Assembly (NCBI GenBank): GCA_030596395.1
Contig: JAUVKF010000004.1
Coordinates: forward strand, 18,315 to 82,314
Direction: 5' to 3'
Source of the DNA: Chlorobiota bacterium
GTDB taxonomy: Bacteria > Bacteroidota > Bacteroidia > Bacteroidales > F082
DNA: 64,000 nucleotides
The notes under the pieces: generated by a model
Told to the model about the DNA's origin: nothing
What the model saw: the letters and a program-made list of their open reading frames with translations, nothing else
The model's database searches: none
Program-made: the position numbers and the translations under genes
Shown: piece after piece, positions 41,128 through 51,516 of the stretch
Numbering within the stretch: the first letter of the stretch is position 1
Layout: each line of letters opens with the position of its first letter

Positions 41128-41580
41128 ATGAGAGCAGTAATTCAAAGGGTTTCCAGTGCATCTGTAAAAATTAATGCTGAAGTAAAGGCAAGTATAAAAA
41201 GTGGCTTGTTAGTTTTGCTTGGAATTGAATCGGAAGATAGCCGGGAGGATATTGACTGGCTTACCGGGAAAATTGCACGACTTCGAATTTTTAATGATAA
41301 GAATGGTGTGATGAACCTTTCAATTCAGGATATTGATGGGGAGATTATTGTAGTCAGTCAGTTTACTTTACATGCCAGCACCAAAAAAGGAAACCGCCCA
41401 TCTTATATTAAAGCTGCTTACCCTGATAGAGCAATTCCGCTTTATGAACAGTTTGTAAAAGCAATGGAAAGCCAATTGGGAAAATCTGTAAGTACAGGTG
41501 AGTTTGGTGCGATGATGGATATTGAACTGGTGAACTCAGGACCGGTAACGATCATCATAGACACAAAAAATAAGACCTGA
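41128..41580 (+). CDS. dtd: D-aminoacyl-tRNA deacylase
   Basis: 150 residues. Removes D-amino acids (and glycine from tRNA-Ala) mischarged onto tRNA. MRAVIQRVSSASVKI start, catalytic SQFTLHASTKKGNRPSY and the cross-subunit motif FGAMMDIELVNSGPVTI are present. It stands alone between the repeat-rich spacers. Confidence 0.95.
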   Translation: MRAVIQRVSSASVKINAEVKASIKSGLLVLLGIESEDSREDIDWLTGKIARLRIFNDKNGVMNLSIQDIDGEIIVVSQFTLHASTKKGNRPSYIKAAYPDRAIPLYEQFVKAMESQLGKSVSTGEFGAMMDIELVNSGPVTIIIDTKNKT

Positions 41581-41720
41581 GACACAAGAACCAAGAAGAC
41601 CAAGAACCAAGGCATAACGGAAGCCAAAGATGAAGTGATTGTTGAATAGCGTTTAGTGATTGGTGAAGTACGCGCCGACTGAAGACTGTAGACTGCAGAC
41701 TGTGGACTGAAGACTACTCT

Positions 41721-42491
41721 CTACTTCCTTCCGTTTCTCCTGTTTTCTTTCAATAGCTCGGTCAAAAACTCCTCAATAGCCATCGACATAGAAGGGGCAG
41801 ATTGTGTTGGCGCCGGTATGTTTAATTTTAATCCGGCCTGTTTTACGGCATTCGCAGTAGTCTTTCCAAAAGCAGCAATCAGTTTTTCTCCCTGGCTATA
41901 TTCCGGGAAATTATTCTTAAGTGATTGAATGCCGGCGGGACTAAAGAAAATCATCATATCGTACTTTTTAATATCAATATGAGATAAATTACTGGCAACA
42001 GTTTTATAAATCACCGCCTTTGAATATTTTATTTTTTCTGCATCAAGCAAATTAAACATGCTTTGCTTATGAATATCTGAGGCTGGCAACAAAAAAGTTT
42101 CTTCTTCGTGCTTTTTGATAACCTCTAAGAGGTCAACAAAATTTTGTTTGCCGTAGAAAATTTTACGTTTCCGGTATTGAACATATTTTTGAAGATAATA
42201 TGCTGTAGACTCGGACATGCAGAAATATTTTAGTGCATCGGGGATTTCAAACCGCATCTCCTTGGCCATTCTGAAGAAATGGTCAACAGCATGACGGCTG
42301 GTCATAATTATTGCTGTATGTCCGTTAAAGGTGCCTTTGGCTCTTCTGAATTCCTTGGCACTTATTCCTTCAACCTTAATAAATTTGCAAAAATCAATCT
42401 TCAGATTAAACCTTTTAATCAATTCACCATAAGGTGATTTTTCCAGATCAGCAGGTTCGGGTTGTGAAACCAGTATATTTTTTACCTTCAA
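41721..42491 (-). CDS. hemD: Uroporphyrinogen-III synthase
   Basis: 256 residues starting with TTG (KVKNILVSQPEPADLEKSPYGEL); an upstream in-frame stop excludes an ATG. The HemD fold is recognisable by TAIIMTSRHAVDHFFR, YKTVASNL and MIFFSPAGIQSLKNNFPE, AAFGKTTANAVKQAGL. It cyclises hydroxymethylbilane in haem synthesis, needed for the many cytochromes here. It lies 40 bp after the DUF4271 gene, a conserved Bacteroidota pairing. Confidence 0.92.
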   Translation of the reverse strand: MKVKNILVSQPEPADLEKSPYGELIKRFNLKIDFCKFIKVEGISAKEFRRAKGTFNGHTAIIMTSRHAVDHFFRMAKEMRFEIPDALKYFCMSESTAYYLQKYVQYRKRKIFYGKQNFVDLLEVIKKHEEETFLLPASDIHKQSMFNLLDAEKIKYSKAVIYKTVASNLSHIDIKKYDMMIFFSPAGIQSLKNNFPEYSQGEKLIAAFGKTTANAVKQAGLKLNIPAPTQSAPSMSMAIEEFLTELLKENRRNGRK

Positions 42492-42531
42492 ATTACCGCC
42501 TTTTTATGTTCCCAACATTCGTTAAACAGCA

Positions 42532-43362
42532 CTAAATCAGCTTGGTACTGTAAAGCTTTATCAATACTATTACTGGTATTAATTCGAGCGTGCAAAGGTA
42601 CATAAATAAATGTAATATAGAAAACCCCGATATTGATTTTCCGAGATTAAATGTTTGAACCCACCTGAATATATGAAGGATAAATAATAGAATAATCCCA
42701 GCATAAAAAATAAAATCTGCCCTTACAAACAACAACAGAAATAAAACGGGAATAAGGATGATACCAATGATATTATCAATATTGATATAAAGTTTCAGTT
42801 GTTGGTTTGCTGCATCTTTTGTGTTGAAAATATATCCTGCAAAAAGAATAATAATCACTCTGATCAGGTAAAAGCAAATAACCGAAATAATAATAAAAAG
42901 AAGGTATTTATTTTCGATCAGGCTCTGGTTAGTACTAAATTTATTTATAGATAGAAAGAGGAATAAACTGAGTGTAATGAAATAGTTCAAAATAAAAAAG
43001 AAGAGTATGACAATACCCGGTGTTTCGGTATTTACATTCTCCCTTAGCCGAAAATCCCTTCGGTTTTTGGCAAAGTTGAACAATGAGAATGCCCTTTCAG
43101 GCAGGTAATACCAGATTAGTGAAAAACCAAAGGTAAGTAACAACAAAACGTAAACCATCCAGTCGGTATAATCAGGCTGTAACGATTTAATAGTAAAATC
43201 AACCGGTAAATCCTGGAGGAATGTCTGTGTAATAACTTCATCGGCTTTTGCAGCATCAGCAACCGTATCGCTCACAAGGGGATGATAATTCCCAAGATGC
43301 TTGAACACCTCTTGTTTTGATGCAAGCGAATCGGAATTTGTTATGTGTTTTAATTGTTGCAA
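42532..43362 (-). CDS. DUF4271 membrane protein
   Basis: 276 residues, TTG start at 43362. About seven hydrophobic helices in residues 65-276, with an RYVL-type helix FILHIFRWVQTFNLGKSISGFSILHLFMYLC near the end, typical of DUF4271. Function unknown; almost always upstream of hemD in Bacteroidota, so it probably shares a transcript with it. Confidence 0.85.
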   Translation of the reverse strand: MQQLKHITNSDSLASKQEVFKHLGNYHPLVSDTVADAAKADEVITQTFLQDLPVDFTIKSLQPDYTDWMVYVLLLLTFGFSLIWYYLPERAFSLFNFAKNRRDFRLRENVNTETPGIVILFFFILNYFITLSLFLFLSINKFSTNQSLIENKYLLFIIISVICFYLIRVIIILFAGYIFNTKDAANQQLKLYINIDNIIGIILIPVLFLLLFVRADFIFYAGIILLFILHIFRWVQTFNLGKSISGFSILHLFMYLCTLELIPVIVLIKLYSTKLI

Positions 43363-43677
43363 ACGAAATTCTTAAAAATGATCTAACCGCTGATATTTTT
43401 CACATTAAATATACGTAAATAAATGAAAAATATTTCTGATAATAAACCTTATAACTCAATGATTTTTTATCAGGAAGACTAATTGCTAATATACGTTTTT
43501 CAATAGTCAGAAATTAACAATAATATTTTCGAAAGAATAGACTTGCTAACACCTTTGTAAAGGCAAGAAAATCAGTATTATAACTATTTTAACTTAGATT
43601 GCCAATAAATAAGCATATCCAGACGAAAAGGCAGAAAAAAAATCTAAATTTGTGGCTTGTTGTGAATTAATTAACAA
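43363..43677 (+). other. Promoter region of the porin/acs block
   Basis: No gene is visible in this AT-rich divergent spacer. TAAATTTG at 43645-43652 matches TAnnTTTG and lies 25 bp before the porin ATG. Confidence 0.5.
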
Positions 43678-44976
43678 ATGAAATTCAAACCATTATATTA
43701 CTTTATGAGAAAGCATTTTATACTCTTTTTACTGGTCATTCCAATAATAGGAGTAGCACAGGAAAAAAAGAATTTTACAGTTAAGTTGCACGGCTTTGTT
43801 AAAAGTGATTTGCTTTTCGACTCAAGGCAAACTGTAAATGTTCGTGAAGGCCATTTTTTACTCTATCCTAAAAATGAAGACTTAGATAAAGAAGGAAATG
43901 ATATAAATGCCCAGCCAACATTAAATATGTTGTCAATTCAAACCCGGTTAAAAGTACTTGCTACGGGGCCGGATGTATGGGGAGCTAAAACTATTGGATA
44001 TATAGAAGGAGAATTTTTTGGAACAACAAATGCTGATGTCAATGGGTTCAGATTAAGACATGCTTTTGTAAAATTACAATGGCCAAAAACAATGATCATG
44101 GTAGGGCAGTACTGGAACCCTTTGTTTAATGTCAGGTGTTATCCAGGTACAGTCTCATTCAACACGGGTGCACCTTTTCAACCTTTTGCCCGCAACCCAC
44201 AATTGCGTTTTAACCAGCAGTTCGGAAAATTTAACATAAATGTTACTGCCTATTGGCAACATGATTTTGTAAGTACTGGACCTTCCGGATCAAGTTCAGT
44301 TTACCTGCGTAATTCAGCAATTCCAATATTCAATCTTCGGTTTGAGTTTTACACAAAAAATGAAAGTACTGGAAATGAATTTCTTGCCGGTGTAAGCGCA
44401 AATTACAAATCGATTATACCAAGAATTATGTCTGATAGTACATATCAAACCCCGAAAACTGAAAATGTATATAAAACAGATACCCGGATAAACAGCGTTG
44501 GTTTTTCAGCATATTTTAAAGCCAAACTAAAACCAGTTACCATCAAATTGAACGGATTTTATGGAGGAGATGCTTTTGATATAATTATGATTGGCGGTTA
44601 TGCCGTGAAAGAAATTACTGATCCTGTGAAAGGTTTTGTAACGTATACACCTATCTGCGTTACTTCTTATTGGATTGATTTGCATACAAATGGTAAAAGA
44701 TTCCAATATGGACTGTTTGCAGGTTATTCGAAAAATCTTGGTCCTCGGGAAGACGTTATGGCAGATGGGAATGTGTATGCCAGAAGTGCCAATATTGATT
44801 ATGCTTACAGGGTTTCGGGCAGGATGATCTATAACAATGGGAAATTCAGACTTGCACCCGAAGTAGAATACACAGTTGCAGCTTATGCAACCGAATATGG
44901 TAAACCACTTGAAATTACCAACTCTAATCCGATAGGTAATTTCAGGGTTTTGGTCGGATTTTATTATTTCTTTTAA
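43678..44976 (+). CDS. Outer-membrane porin-like beta-barrel protein
   Basis: 432 residues. Signal peptide ending GVAQ at about residue 29, then FTVKLHGFVKSDLLFDSRQTV and many amphipathic strands, ending in aromatic FRVLVGFYYFF. The GFVKSD(L/I)xxDSRQ start is found in DcaP-like/porin families of Bacteroidota. Because acs follows 48 bp downstream, it may admit acetate or another small organic acid; this is inference from context. Confidence 0.75.
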   Translation: MKFKPLYYFMRKHFILFLLVIPIIGVAQEKKNFTVKLHGFVKSDLLFDSRQTVNVREGHFLLYPKNEDLDKEGNDINAQPTLNMLSIQTRLKVLATGPDVWGAKTIGYIEGEFFGTTNADVNGFRLRHAFVKLQWPKTMIMVGQYWNPLFNVRCYPGTVSFNTGAPFQPFARNPQLRFNQQFGKFNINVTAYWQHDFVSTGPSGSSSVYLRNSAIPIFNLRFEFYTKNESTGNEFLAGVSANYKSIIPRIMSDSTYQTPKTENVYKTDTRINSVGFSAYFKAKLKPVTIKLNGFYGGDAFDIIMIGGYAVKEITDPVKGFVTYTPICVTSYWIDLHTNGKRFQYGLFAGYSKNLGPREDVMADGNVYARSANIDYAYRVSGRMIYNNGKFRLAPEVEYTVAAYATEYGKPLEITNSNPIGNFRVLVGFYYFF

Positions 44977-45024
44977 GACAACAGTTAAAATACATATAAT
45001 TAACCTTTAACAATTTAAATAGCT

Positions 45025-46947
45025 ATGTTAAATAAAATTACAAGTTTCGCAGAATACCTTGAAAAATACCAGGAAAGTGTTGCTGATCCTGAAGGTTTTT
45101 GGACGAAAATCGCCGAAACACATTTCTGGCGTAAAAAATGGGATCGAGTATTGGATTGGCGCTTTGATGGTGAAGGCGCTCCCGATGTAAACTGGTTCGT
45201 AAATGGTAAACTGAATATTACCGAAAACATTTTCGAAAGGAATATGTTTATGCGCAAAGACCAGCTTGCAATTATCTGGGAACCTAATAACCCAAAAGAA
45301 AAAGAAGTTAAACTGACGTATGGCGAACTTTTTGATAAAGTTAAACAGTTTGCCAATGGTTTGAAAAAAATTGGTGTTGAAAAAGGTGACCGGGTTGCCA
45401 TTTACCTTCCAATGGTCCCTGAATTGGCAATTGCCATGCTTGCCTGTGCAAGGATTGGCGCCATTCATTCAATCGTATTTGCCGGTTTCTCATCAACCGC
45501 TTTGGCCGACAGGCTAATAGATTGCGATACAAAAGCACTCATTACTTCCGATGGAGGATATCGTGGAACCAAAACTATTCCATTGAAAGATATTGCTGAT
45601 GAAGCACTGGAAAAAAGCCCTACTGTACAGCATAGTATCGTTCTTAAGAGGACCGGACAGGAAATTAAATGGACTGATGGCCGCGATATTTGGTGGGATG
45701 ATCTGATTGCTGATGTTGATACTGAGAATACTGCCGAAATTATGGATTCAGAAGACACTTTATTTATTCTGTATACTTCAGGTTCAACCGGAAAACCAAA
45801 AGGGGTATTGCATACCACTGCCGGTTATATGATGTTCGCTGAATACACCTTTAAAAACGTATTCCAATACAACGATGGTGATATCTACTGGTGTACAGCC
45901 GATATTGGCTGGGTAACCGGACACTCATATATTGTTTATGGGCCACTGTTGGCAGGTGCTACTTCAGTTATGTTCGAAGGCGTTCCTACATGGCCTGATG
46001 CTGGCAGGTTCTGGGAAATTGTTGCAAAATATAAAGTCAACCAGTTTTATACGGCGCCTACTGCCATTCGTGCATTGGTTGCACAGGGTAATGAATGGGT
46101 TACCAAACATGATTTGAGTTCGTTAAAAGTTTTAGGAACAGTTGGAGAACCGATAAACGAAGAAGCATGGAGATGGTACCATGATATGATCGGAGGTGGC
46201 CGATGTCCGATTGTCGACACCTGGTGGCAAACCGAAACCGGTGGAATTATGATCACTCCACTGGCAGGAATCACACCAACCAAACCTTCTTTTGCTACAT
46301 TACCTTTGCCCGGTATTCAGCCAATTTTGGTCGATCCTGAAGGCAACGAACTAAAAGGAAACAGTGTGGAAGGAATTCTCTGTATTAAGTTCCCCTGGCC
46401 GGGAATGCTACGGTCACTTTACGGGGCTCATGAACGTTGCTACCAAACCTATTTCTCGACATTCAAGGGTTTGTACCTGACAGGTGATGGTGCCAAGCGT
46501 GATGAGGAAGGATATTACAGAATTATCGGACGTATTGATGATGTAATCAACGTTTCGGGACACCGCATTGGTACTGCTGAAGTGGAAGATGCCATTAACC
46601 AGCATCCAAAGGTTAATGAATCAGCAGTTGTGGGTTATCCTCATGAAATCAAAGGATCAGGAATTTATGCTTATGTGACCTGCGAAGAATTATCGGATGC
46701 TGAAATAGAAACCATTGAAAAAGAGATCAGGGATACGGTAACAAAATACATTGGGCCTATAGCAAAACCTGATATGATTCAGTTGGTTAGCGGACTTCCA
46801 AAAACGCGTTCAGGTAAGATCATGCGCCGTATTTTGCGTAAAATCGGTGAAGGCGATGCCAGTAACCTGGGTGATACTTCCACACTACTCGATCCGGGTG
46901 TTGTTGAAGAAATTATTTCAGGAGCAAAAGTTGAGGTAAAACGATAG
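45025..46947 (+). CDS. acs: Acetyl-CoA synthetase (AMP-forming)
   Basis: 640 residues. ANL superfamily enzyme: FILYTSGSTGKPKGVLHTTAGY (P-loop), WCTADIGWVTGHSY, VDTWWQTETGG, GRIDDVINVSGHRIGTAEVE, and the C-terminal PKTRSGKIMRRILRKI whose lysine adenylates acetate and is the usual target of acetylation. Converts acetate, ATP and CoA to acetyl-CoA. The GNAT domain of the protein at 48748-51438 is a possible regulator. A terminator follows. Confidence 0.96.
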   Translation: MLNKITSFAEYLEKYQESVADPEGFWTKIAETHFWRKKWDRVLDWRFDGEGAPDVNWFVNGKLNITENIFERNMFMRKDQLAIIWEPNNPKEKEVKLTYGELFDKVKQFANGLKKIGVEKGDRVAIYLPMVPELAIAMLACARIGAIHSIVFAGFSSTALADRLIDCDTKALITSDGGYRGTKTIPLKDIADEALEKSPTVQHSIVLKRTGQEIKWTDGRDIWWDDLIADVDTENTAEIMDSEDTLFILYTSGSTGKPKGVLHTTAGYMMFAEYTFKNVFQYNDGDIYWCTADIGWVTGHSYIVYGPLLAGATSVMFEGVPTWPDAGRFWEIVAKYKVNQFYTAPTAIRALVAQGNEWVTKHDLSSLKVLGTVGEPINEEAWRWYHDMIGGGRCPIVDTWWQTETGGIMITPLAGITPTKPSFATLPLPGIQPILVDPEGNELKGNSVEGILCIKFPWPGMLRSLYGAHERCYQTYFSTFKGLYLTGDGAKRDEEGYYRIIGRIDDVINVSGHRIGTAEVEDAINQHPKVNESAVVGYPHEIKGSGIYAYVTCEELSDAEIETIEKEIRDTVTKYIGPIAKPDMIQLVSGLPKTRSGKIMRRILRKIGEGDASNLGDTSTLLDPGVVEEIISGAKVEVKR

Positions 46948-46963
46948 ATCATTATAAATAAAT

Positions 46964-46996
46964 AAGGTATCCTGGATAATCAGGATGCCTTTTTTC
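46964..46996 (+). terminator. Intrinsic terminator after acs
   Basis: GGTATCCTG-gataat-CAGGATGCC followed by TTTTTTC; one G-U pair in the stem. Confidence 0.8.
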
Positions 46997-47024
46997 TTTC
47001 ATTTATTAATTTAAAAACAATCAA

Positions 47025-48272
47025 ATGAATAATCAAAAAGTAATGAACCGGAGCTTGGTTGTTGTTGGAGCAATCCTCATACAACTTGCCTTAGGAGCTA
47101 TATATGCATGGTCGGTATTTACCCCATCACTGGCTGAAGCTGGTTGGTCAAAAGAAGAAACCCAGTGGGTTTTTGCCATTGGACTGGCTTCGTTTGCAGT
47201 ATTTATGGTATTTGCAGGCAGAAAACTTAATTCATGGGGTCCACAAAAATTAACAATAATTGGAGGAATCATCCTTGGTCTGGGTTATTTTTTAGCAGGG
47301 ATTTTTGGAGGCACTAATTTCTTTATGCTATTAATACTTATTGGCCTCGTAGGAGGTGCCGGTATTGGTTTTGCTTACGTTGTTCCCATTGCAGTAGGTA
47401 TGCGCTGGTTTCCTGATAAAAAAGGAATGATCACCGGGCTGGCAGTAGCAGGTTTTGGATTTGGCGCCATGTTATGGGTAAAACTTGCGGGATCATGGGG
47501 GCACCTGATCGCTAACCTCGGACTTGATACAACTTTTATTGTTTACGGAATTGTTTTTGCCGTCATGGTTATTATTGGTGGTTTGTGGATGAAATTTCCA
47601 CCTGTTGGATGGAAACCTGAAGGTTATGAAGAAGCCGAAGTGAAAGCCACAAGCAAATCCGATGACAAGGAGTTCAGTAGTAATGAAATGTTGAGTAAAC
47701 CTCAATTTTTCTTAATATTCTTAACATTTGTGTTTAGTGCCGGAGCAGGTCTGATGTCAATTGGACTGATGAAACTGTACCCCATGGAAGCTTTGCAGGC
47801 GAATGGACTTTCATCTGTAGAGGCCAGTGCCATTGCCGGTACAGCCATGGCCGTATTTTTTAGCCTTGCCAATGGGTTGGGAAGAATAATATGGGGGACT
47901 TTGAGTGATACACTCGGAAGAAAAACTTCTATCATCATCATGACTGCAACCCAGGGTGTGCTGGTTATTTTGTTTACCTATATGGCTGGCAACGAGTATT
48001 TGCTATACCTGGGTGCTACGCTAATTGGATTTAATTTTGGAGGAAATTTTGCACTTTTCCCAACCATCACAGCGGATACATTTGGTGCTAAAAATGTAGG
48101 ACAAAACTATCCCTTTGTTTTTCTCGCTTACGGTGTAGGAGGCATATTAGGCCCGATACTTGGAGGAAAAATGGGTGACCTTAACAATTTCCCCATGGCA
48201 TTTACTATTTCAGGTATTGCGGTATTAATAGGTACTGTATTGATGATAATGGTAAAACCTGCTAAAAAGTAA
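47025..48272 (+). CDS. MFS transporter, OxlT-like (oxalate/formate antiporter family)
   Basis: 415 residues, twelve predicted helices. QLALGAIYAWSVFTPSL near the start, RWFPDKKGMITGLAVAGFGFGA after helix 4 and GLGRIIWGTLSDTLGRK in the middle are signatures of the OxlT/MCT-like group. Probably exchanges small carboxylates across the inner membrane. Its place between acs and the acyl-CoA synthetase suggests acetate or a related acid, not proven. Confidence 0.9.
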   Translation: MNNQKVMNRSLVVVGAILIQLALGAIYAWSVFTPSLAEAGWSKEETQWVFAIGLASFAVFMVFAGRKLNSWGPQKLTIIGGIILGLGYFLAGIFGGTNFFMLLILIGLVGGAGIGFAYVVPIAVGMRWFPDKKGMITGLAVAGFGFGAMLWVKLAGSWGHLIANLGLDTTFIVYGIVFAVMVIIGGLWMKFPPVGWKPEGYEEAEVKATSKSDDKEFSSNEMLSKPQFFLIFLTFVFSAGAGLMSIGLMKLYPMEALQANGLSSVEASAIAGTAMAVFFSLANGLGRIIWGTLSDTLGRKTSIIIMTATQGVLVILFTYMAGNEYLLYLGATLIGFNFGGNFALFPTITADTFGAKNVGQNYPFVFLAYGVGGILGPILGGKMGDLNNFPMAFTISGIAVLIGTVLMIMVKPAKK

Positions 48273-48747
48273 ATTAAAAATTAAGCAATTAAAGGAGGCT
48301 GTCTCATAAGTCATAATTCACGTAACGATGCAGAGCACACTGAAAAACACAATTGAAACTCAGCACATTAACGCTGCGGTCTTTGCGGCTTTGCGTGAAA
48401 AAGTATAGAATTCAATACTTATGAGACAGCCTCCTTTTTGTTTTTATGCAAGTAGAAATAGTACAATTTACACAAAAATAATCCCTCAACTTCGTCTATC
48501 TTTCCTACTTTTGTGAAGAAACTAAAAAACCTGGAAATAGTTCAAAAAGCATTGATAAACAAGGTTATACCAAATGAATATCAAAATGCACCTTTAGAAT
48601 TTGAATTATTTTTTGTCTGAATGATGAATAAATTCTTTGCATCCCGAGACTTCGGGACGGAAATATTTTATGAAGAAATTCGGGCGAAAAAGAAACACAT
48701 TATATGGTGTGTTTTAGTGTTTATTTGGTATTATAAAATAATAGCGG
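48273..48747. other. Spacer with TIR element, promoter and hairpin
   Basis: Contains the TIR element 48291-48437 and a TAnnTTTG box (TACTTTTG, 48506-48513). A 35-codon GTG frame (48513-48620, LKNLEIVQKALINKVIPNEY...) lies directly after it and may be a gene remnant. A TCCCGA-gact-TCGGGA hairpin sits at 48642-48657. No full gene. Confidence 0.6.
48291..48437. mobile_element. MITE-like element with 21-bp perfect terminal inverted repeats
   Basis: 147 bp bounded by AAAGGAGGCTGTCTCATAAG-T and its exact reverse complement. The interior has no coding frame and includes tctttgcggctttgcgtgaaa. The GAGGCTGTCTCA-type tip resembles ends of insertion sequences. Target-site duplication is not evident. 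It may also serve as a terminator after the MFS gene. Confidence 0.6.
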
Positions 48748-51438
48748 ATGTCCATTAGAAAACTTGATAGCATATTCAGGCCTAAGCGTATTGCACTTAT
48801 CGGAGTTTCGAACAATCCGAATAGCGTTGGTGGTATAACCCTCAGGAATCTGGTAGGAGGAGGGTTTCGCGGAGTTGTTTATCCGGTTAATCCAAAACAT
48901 GAAGCAGTGATGGGTATTCCTTGCTATCCGGATGTAAACAGTTTACCGAAGACCCCTGATCTTGCCGTGATCATGACACCGGCGAAGCAAGTTCAGGAGA
49001 TTGTAAAAAGTTGTGGTAAGGCAGGAATTAATGGCATCATCATCATGTCAGCCGGCTTCAAAGAATCGGGTGAAAAAGGAAAAATACTCGAGGAAAAAGT
49101 AAAGGAAGAGGTAGGACGCTTTCCTGATATGCGTGTTATCGGTCCAAATTGCTTGGGTGTTATCGTGCCCGGATTACATATGAATGTGAGTTTTGCCGAT
49201 GGGATGCCAAAAAAGGGACATGTTGCATTTATCTCCCAATCAGGAGCGCTTTGTACCTCTGTTCTTGACTGGGCCAGGGAAGCTAAGATTGGCTTTTCCT
49301 ATTTTGTTTCAATCGGAAACACCATGGATGTCACCTTTGGAGACCTGATCGATTACTTTGGCCAGGATCCCGGCACGAGATCAATTGTATTGTATATCGA
49401 ATCACTTGCCAATCCGCGCCGTTTTATGTCGGCGGCACGTGCATTTGCCCGAAAAAAACCGATCATTGTTTATAAATCCGGACGCTTTCCCGAATCAGCA
49501 AAAGCAGCAGCATCACATACCGGAGCTTTGGCTTCTGAAGATTCGGTTTACGATGCAGTATTTCACAGGGCGGGCCTGGCACGTGTTTTTGACATCAGTA
49601 ACATTTTTGATTTCACGGACTTGATTGGCCGCAAGCGTGTTCCTAAAGGTTCGCGATTAGCAATTGTGACCAATGCAGGTGGACCTGGTGTTATGGCAAC
49701 AGATACGCTTATTTATTCAGGTGGAAAGTTGGTTGAATTGAGTGAGACGACTATTAAAAAACTTGATGAAATATTACCTGAATTCTGGTCACATGGAAAC
49801 CCTGTGGATGTGCTGGGAGATGCCACACCTGAAAGATTCTCGGAATCGACAAAAATTGTGTTGGAGGATGAAAACGTAGATGCCGTTTTGGTAATCTTAA
49901 CTCCGCAGGCAATGACCAATCCCACCGAAACTGCACGAACCATTGTTGAACTTTCCAAAAACACTTCTAAACTCATCATGGCAGCGTGGTTGGGTGGAGC
50001 CAGTATGCAGGATGGGGTCAGGATTTTTGTTGATGCTGAAATTGCTGTTTATAATACACCCGGACAAGCCATCAGAGCATTTATGACACTTTCACGCTAT
50101 TCAAAAAACCTAAATTTGCTGTATGAAACACCCCGTGAAGTACCTCTGTCATTTCATTACAACAGGGAGGATTTACGGCACAAATACCTGGAAGAAATAT
50201 TTCCTAAATCGAAAATTCTTGCTGAAGATGATTCAAAGATGCTGATCAACGATTATGGGATTCCTTCAACCCATCCGGTAATTTGTAAAAATGAAGACGA
50301 AGCAGTAAAAAGTGCTCAGATAAAGGGATATCCAGTTGTTCTAAAGATTCACTCTCCCGACATTACACATAAATCGGATGTTGGTGGTGTTGCTTTAAAC
50401 CTGAAAGATGACGACATGGTCAGGGCTGCATTTAGAAATATTGTGGAGACTGTCAGCAATAAGGTATCGGATGTAACAATTGATGGCCTTACAGTTCAAA
50501 AAATGGTGGATACACGTGATGGCGTGGAAATGATTCTGGGTATTAAAAAAGACCCGCTTTTTGGTACAGTTATTCTTGCCGGCATGGGTGGTACCACCGC
50601 TGAACTCTTCAAAGATAAACGGCTTGAGTTTCCACCATTGAATGAGCAACTCGCACTTCAGATGCTGAAGTCGTTAAAAATATGGCCATTGCTGGAAGGC
50701 TATCGCGGCAGCAAACCAAAAAATATTGCAAAATTAATTGAAGTCCTGATCAGGTTATCTTACCTGGCTGCCGATTATCCTGAAATAGAAGAATTGGATA
50801 TCAATCCGTTGATTGTAACACCTGATGATGTTATTGCTTTGGATGCCCGCATTGTTGTTGACCAGGAAAATTTAACAAAAGAAACCACTGACTATTCACA
50901 TCTTATACTTCGCCCGTACCCTGAAAGGCTGATAAAAGAGGCCGTTTTGCGCGATGGTACAAAAATTATACTGAGACCGATCAAACCCGAGGATGAACCA
51001 TTGTGGCTGGAAATGCTTGGCAGTTGTTCAAAAGAATCAATTTATTCACGCTTTCGTCATGATTTTTATTTTGATTCGCATGAAGTGGCTACCCAGTTCT
51101 GCTATATTGATTACGACCGTGAAATAGGCATTGTAGCTGAAATCGATTATGAAGACAGAAAGCGATTAATTGGTGTAGGCAGGCTGATTGCCGACCCTGA
51201 CGTGGAAATGACAGAGTATGCAGTTCTGGTTACTGATGACTGGCAGAAAAAAGACCTGGGATATATCTTAACCGAATACTGTGTCGAAATTGCACAAAAC
51301 TCCGGTATTAAAAGAATTGTTGCTGAAACTACAAGGGATAATAAACCCATGGTTTCGGTATTTAGAAAATTAGGCTTCGAGGTAAGTTTTGATGATACGG
51401 GTAGTGTTTCGGTTTACAGAGATCTTGTGGACAACTAA
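48748..51438 (+). CDS. ADP-forming acyl-CoA synthetase fused to a GNAT acetyltransferase (Pat-like)
   Basis: 896 residues. CoA-binding domain (about 5-135: IALIGVSNNPNSVGGITLRNL), ligase-CoA domain (about 150-290) with the phosphohistidine loop KAAASHTGALASEDSVYD, ATP-grasp domain (about 480-695: GYPVVLKIHSPDITHKSDVGGV) and a C-terminal GNAT domain (about 715-890: LRPIKPEDEPLWLEML, DDWQKKDLGYILTEYCVEIA). The domain order is that of protein acetyltransferase Pat/PatZ, which acetylates Acs in enterobacteria. Here the histidine needed by ADP-forming synthetases is kept, so it may still make acetate and ATP from acetyl-CoA. It sits between acs and ackA. Confidence 0.92.
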   Translation: MSIRKLDSIFRPKRIALIGVSNNPNSVGGITLRNLVGGGFRGVVYPVNPKHEAVMGIPCYPDVNSLPKTPDLAVIMTPAKQVQEIVKSCGKAGINGIIIMSAGFKESGEKGKILEEKVKEEVGRFPDMRVIGPNCLGVIVPGLHMNVSFADGMPKKGHVAFISQSGALCTSVLDWAREAKIGFSYFVSIGNTMDVTFGDLIDYFGQDPGTRSIVLYIESLANPRRFMSAARAFARKKPIIVYKSGRFPESAKAAASHTGALASEDSVYDAVFHRAGLARVFDISNIFDFTDLIGRKRVPKGSRLAIVTNAGGPGVMATDTLIYSGGKLVELSETTIKKLDEILPEFWSHGNPVDVLGDATPERFSESTKIVLEDENVDAVLVILTPQAMTNPTETARTIVELSKNTSKLIMAAWLGGASMQDGVRIFVDAEIAVYNTPGQAIRAFMTLSRYSKNLNLLYETPREVPLSFHYNREDLRHKYLEEIFPKSKILAEDDSKMLINDYGIPSTHPVICKNEDEAVKSAQIKGYPVVLKIHSPDITHKSDVGGVALNLKDDDMVRAAFRNIVETVSNKVSDVTIDGLTVQKMVDTRDGVEMILGIKKDPLFGTVILAGMGGTTAELFKDKRLEFPPLNEQLALQMLKSLKIWPLLEGYRGSKPKNIAKLIEVLIRLSYLAADYPEIEELDINPLIVTPDDVIALDARIVVDQENLTKETTDYSHLILRPYPERLIKEAVLRDGTKIILRPIKPEDEPLWLEMLGSCSKESIYSRFRHDFYFDSHEVATQFCYIDYDREIGIVAEIDYEDRKRLIGVGRLIADPDVEMTEYAVLVTDDWQKKDLGYILTEYCVEIAQNSGIKRIVAETTRDNKPMVSVFRKLGFEVSFDDTGSVSVYRDLVDN

Positions 51439-51516
51439 ATCGAACCGGCTTTGCCAGCATCACATATAATGGGTGTAAACGCCTGATAAGTAATTCATTT
51501 TAATAAAAAAACAAAT

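Noticed and set aside
45028..45468. 146-residue frame antisense to acs
   Set aside because: Lies fully inside the conserved acetyl-CoA synthetase gene and has no family resemblance.
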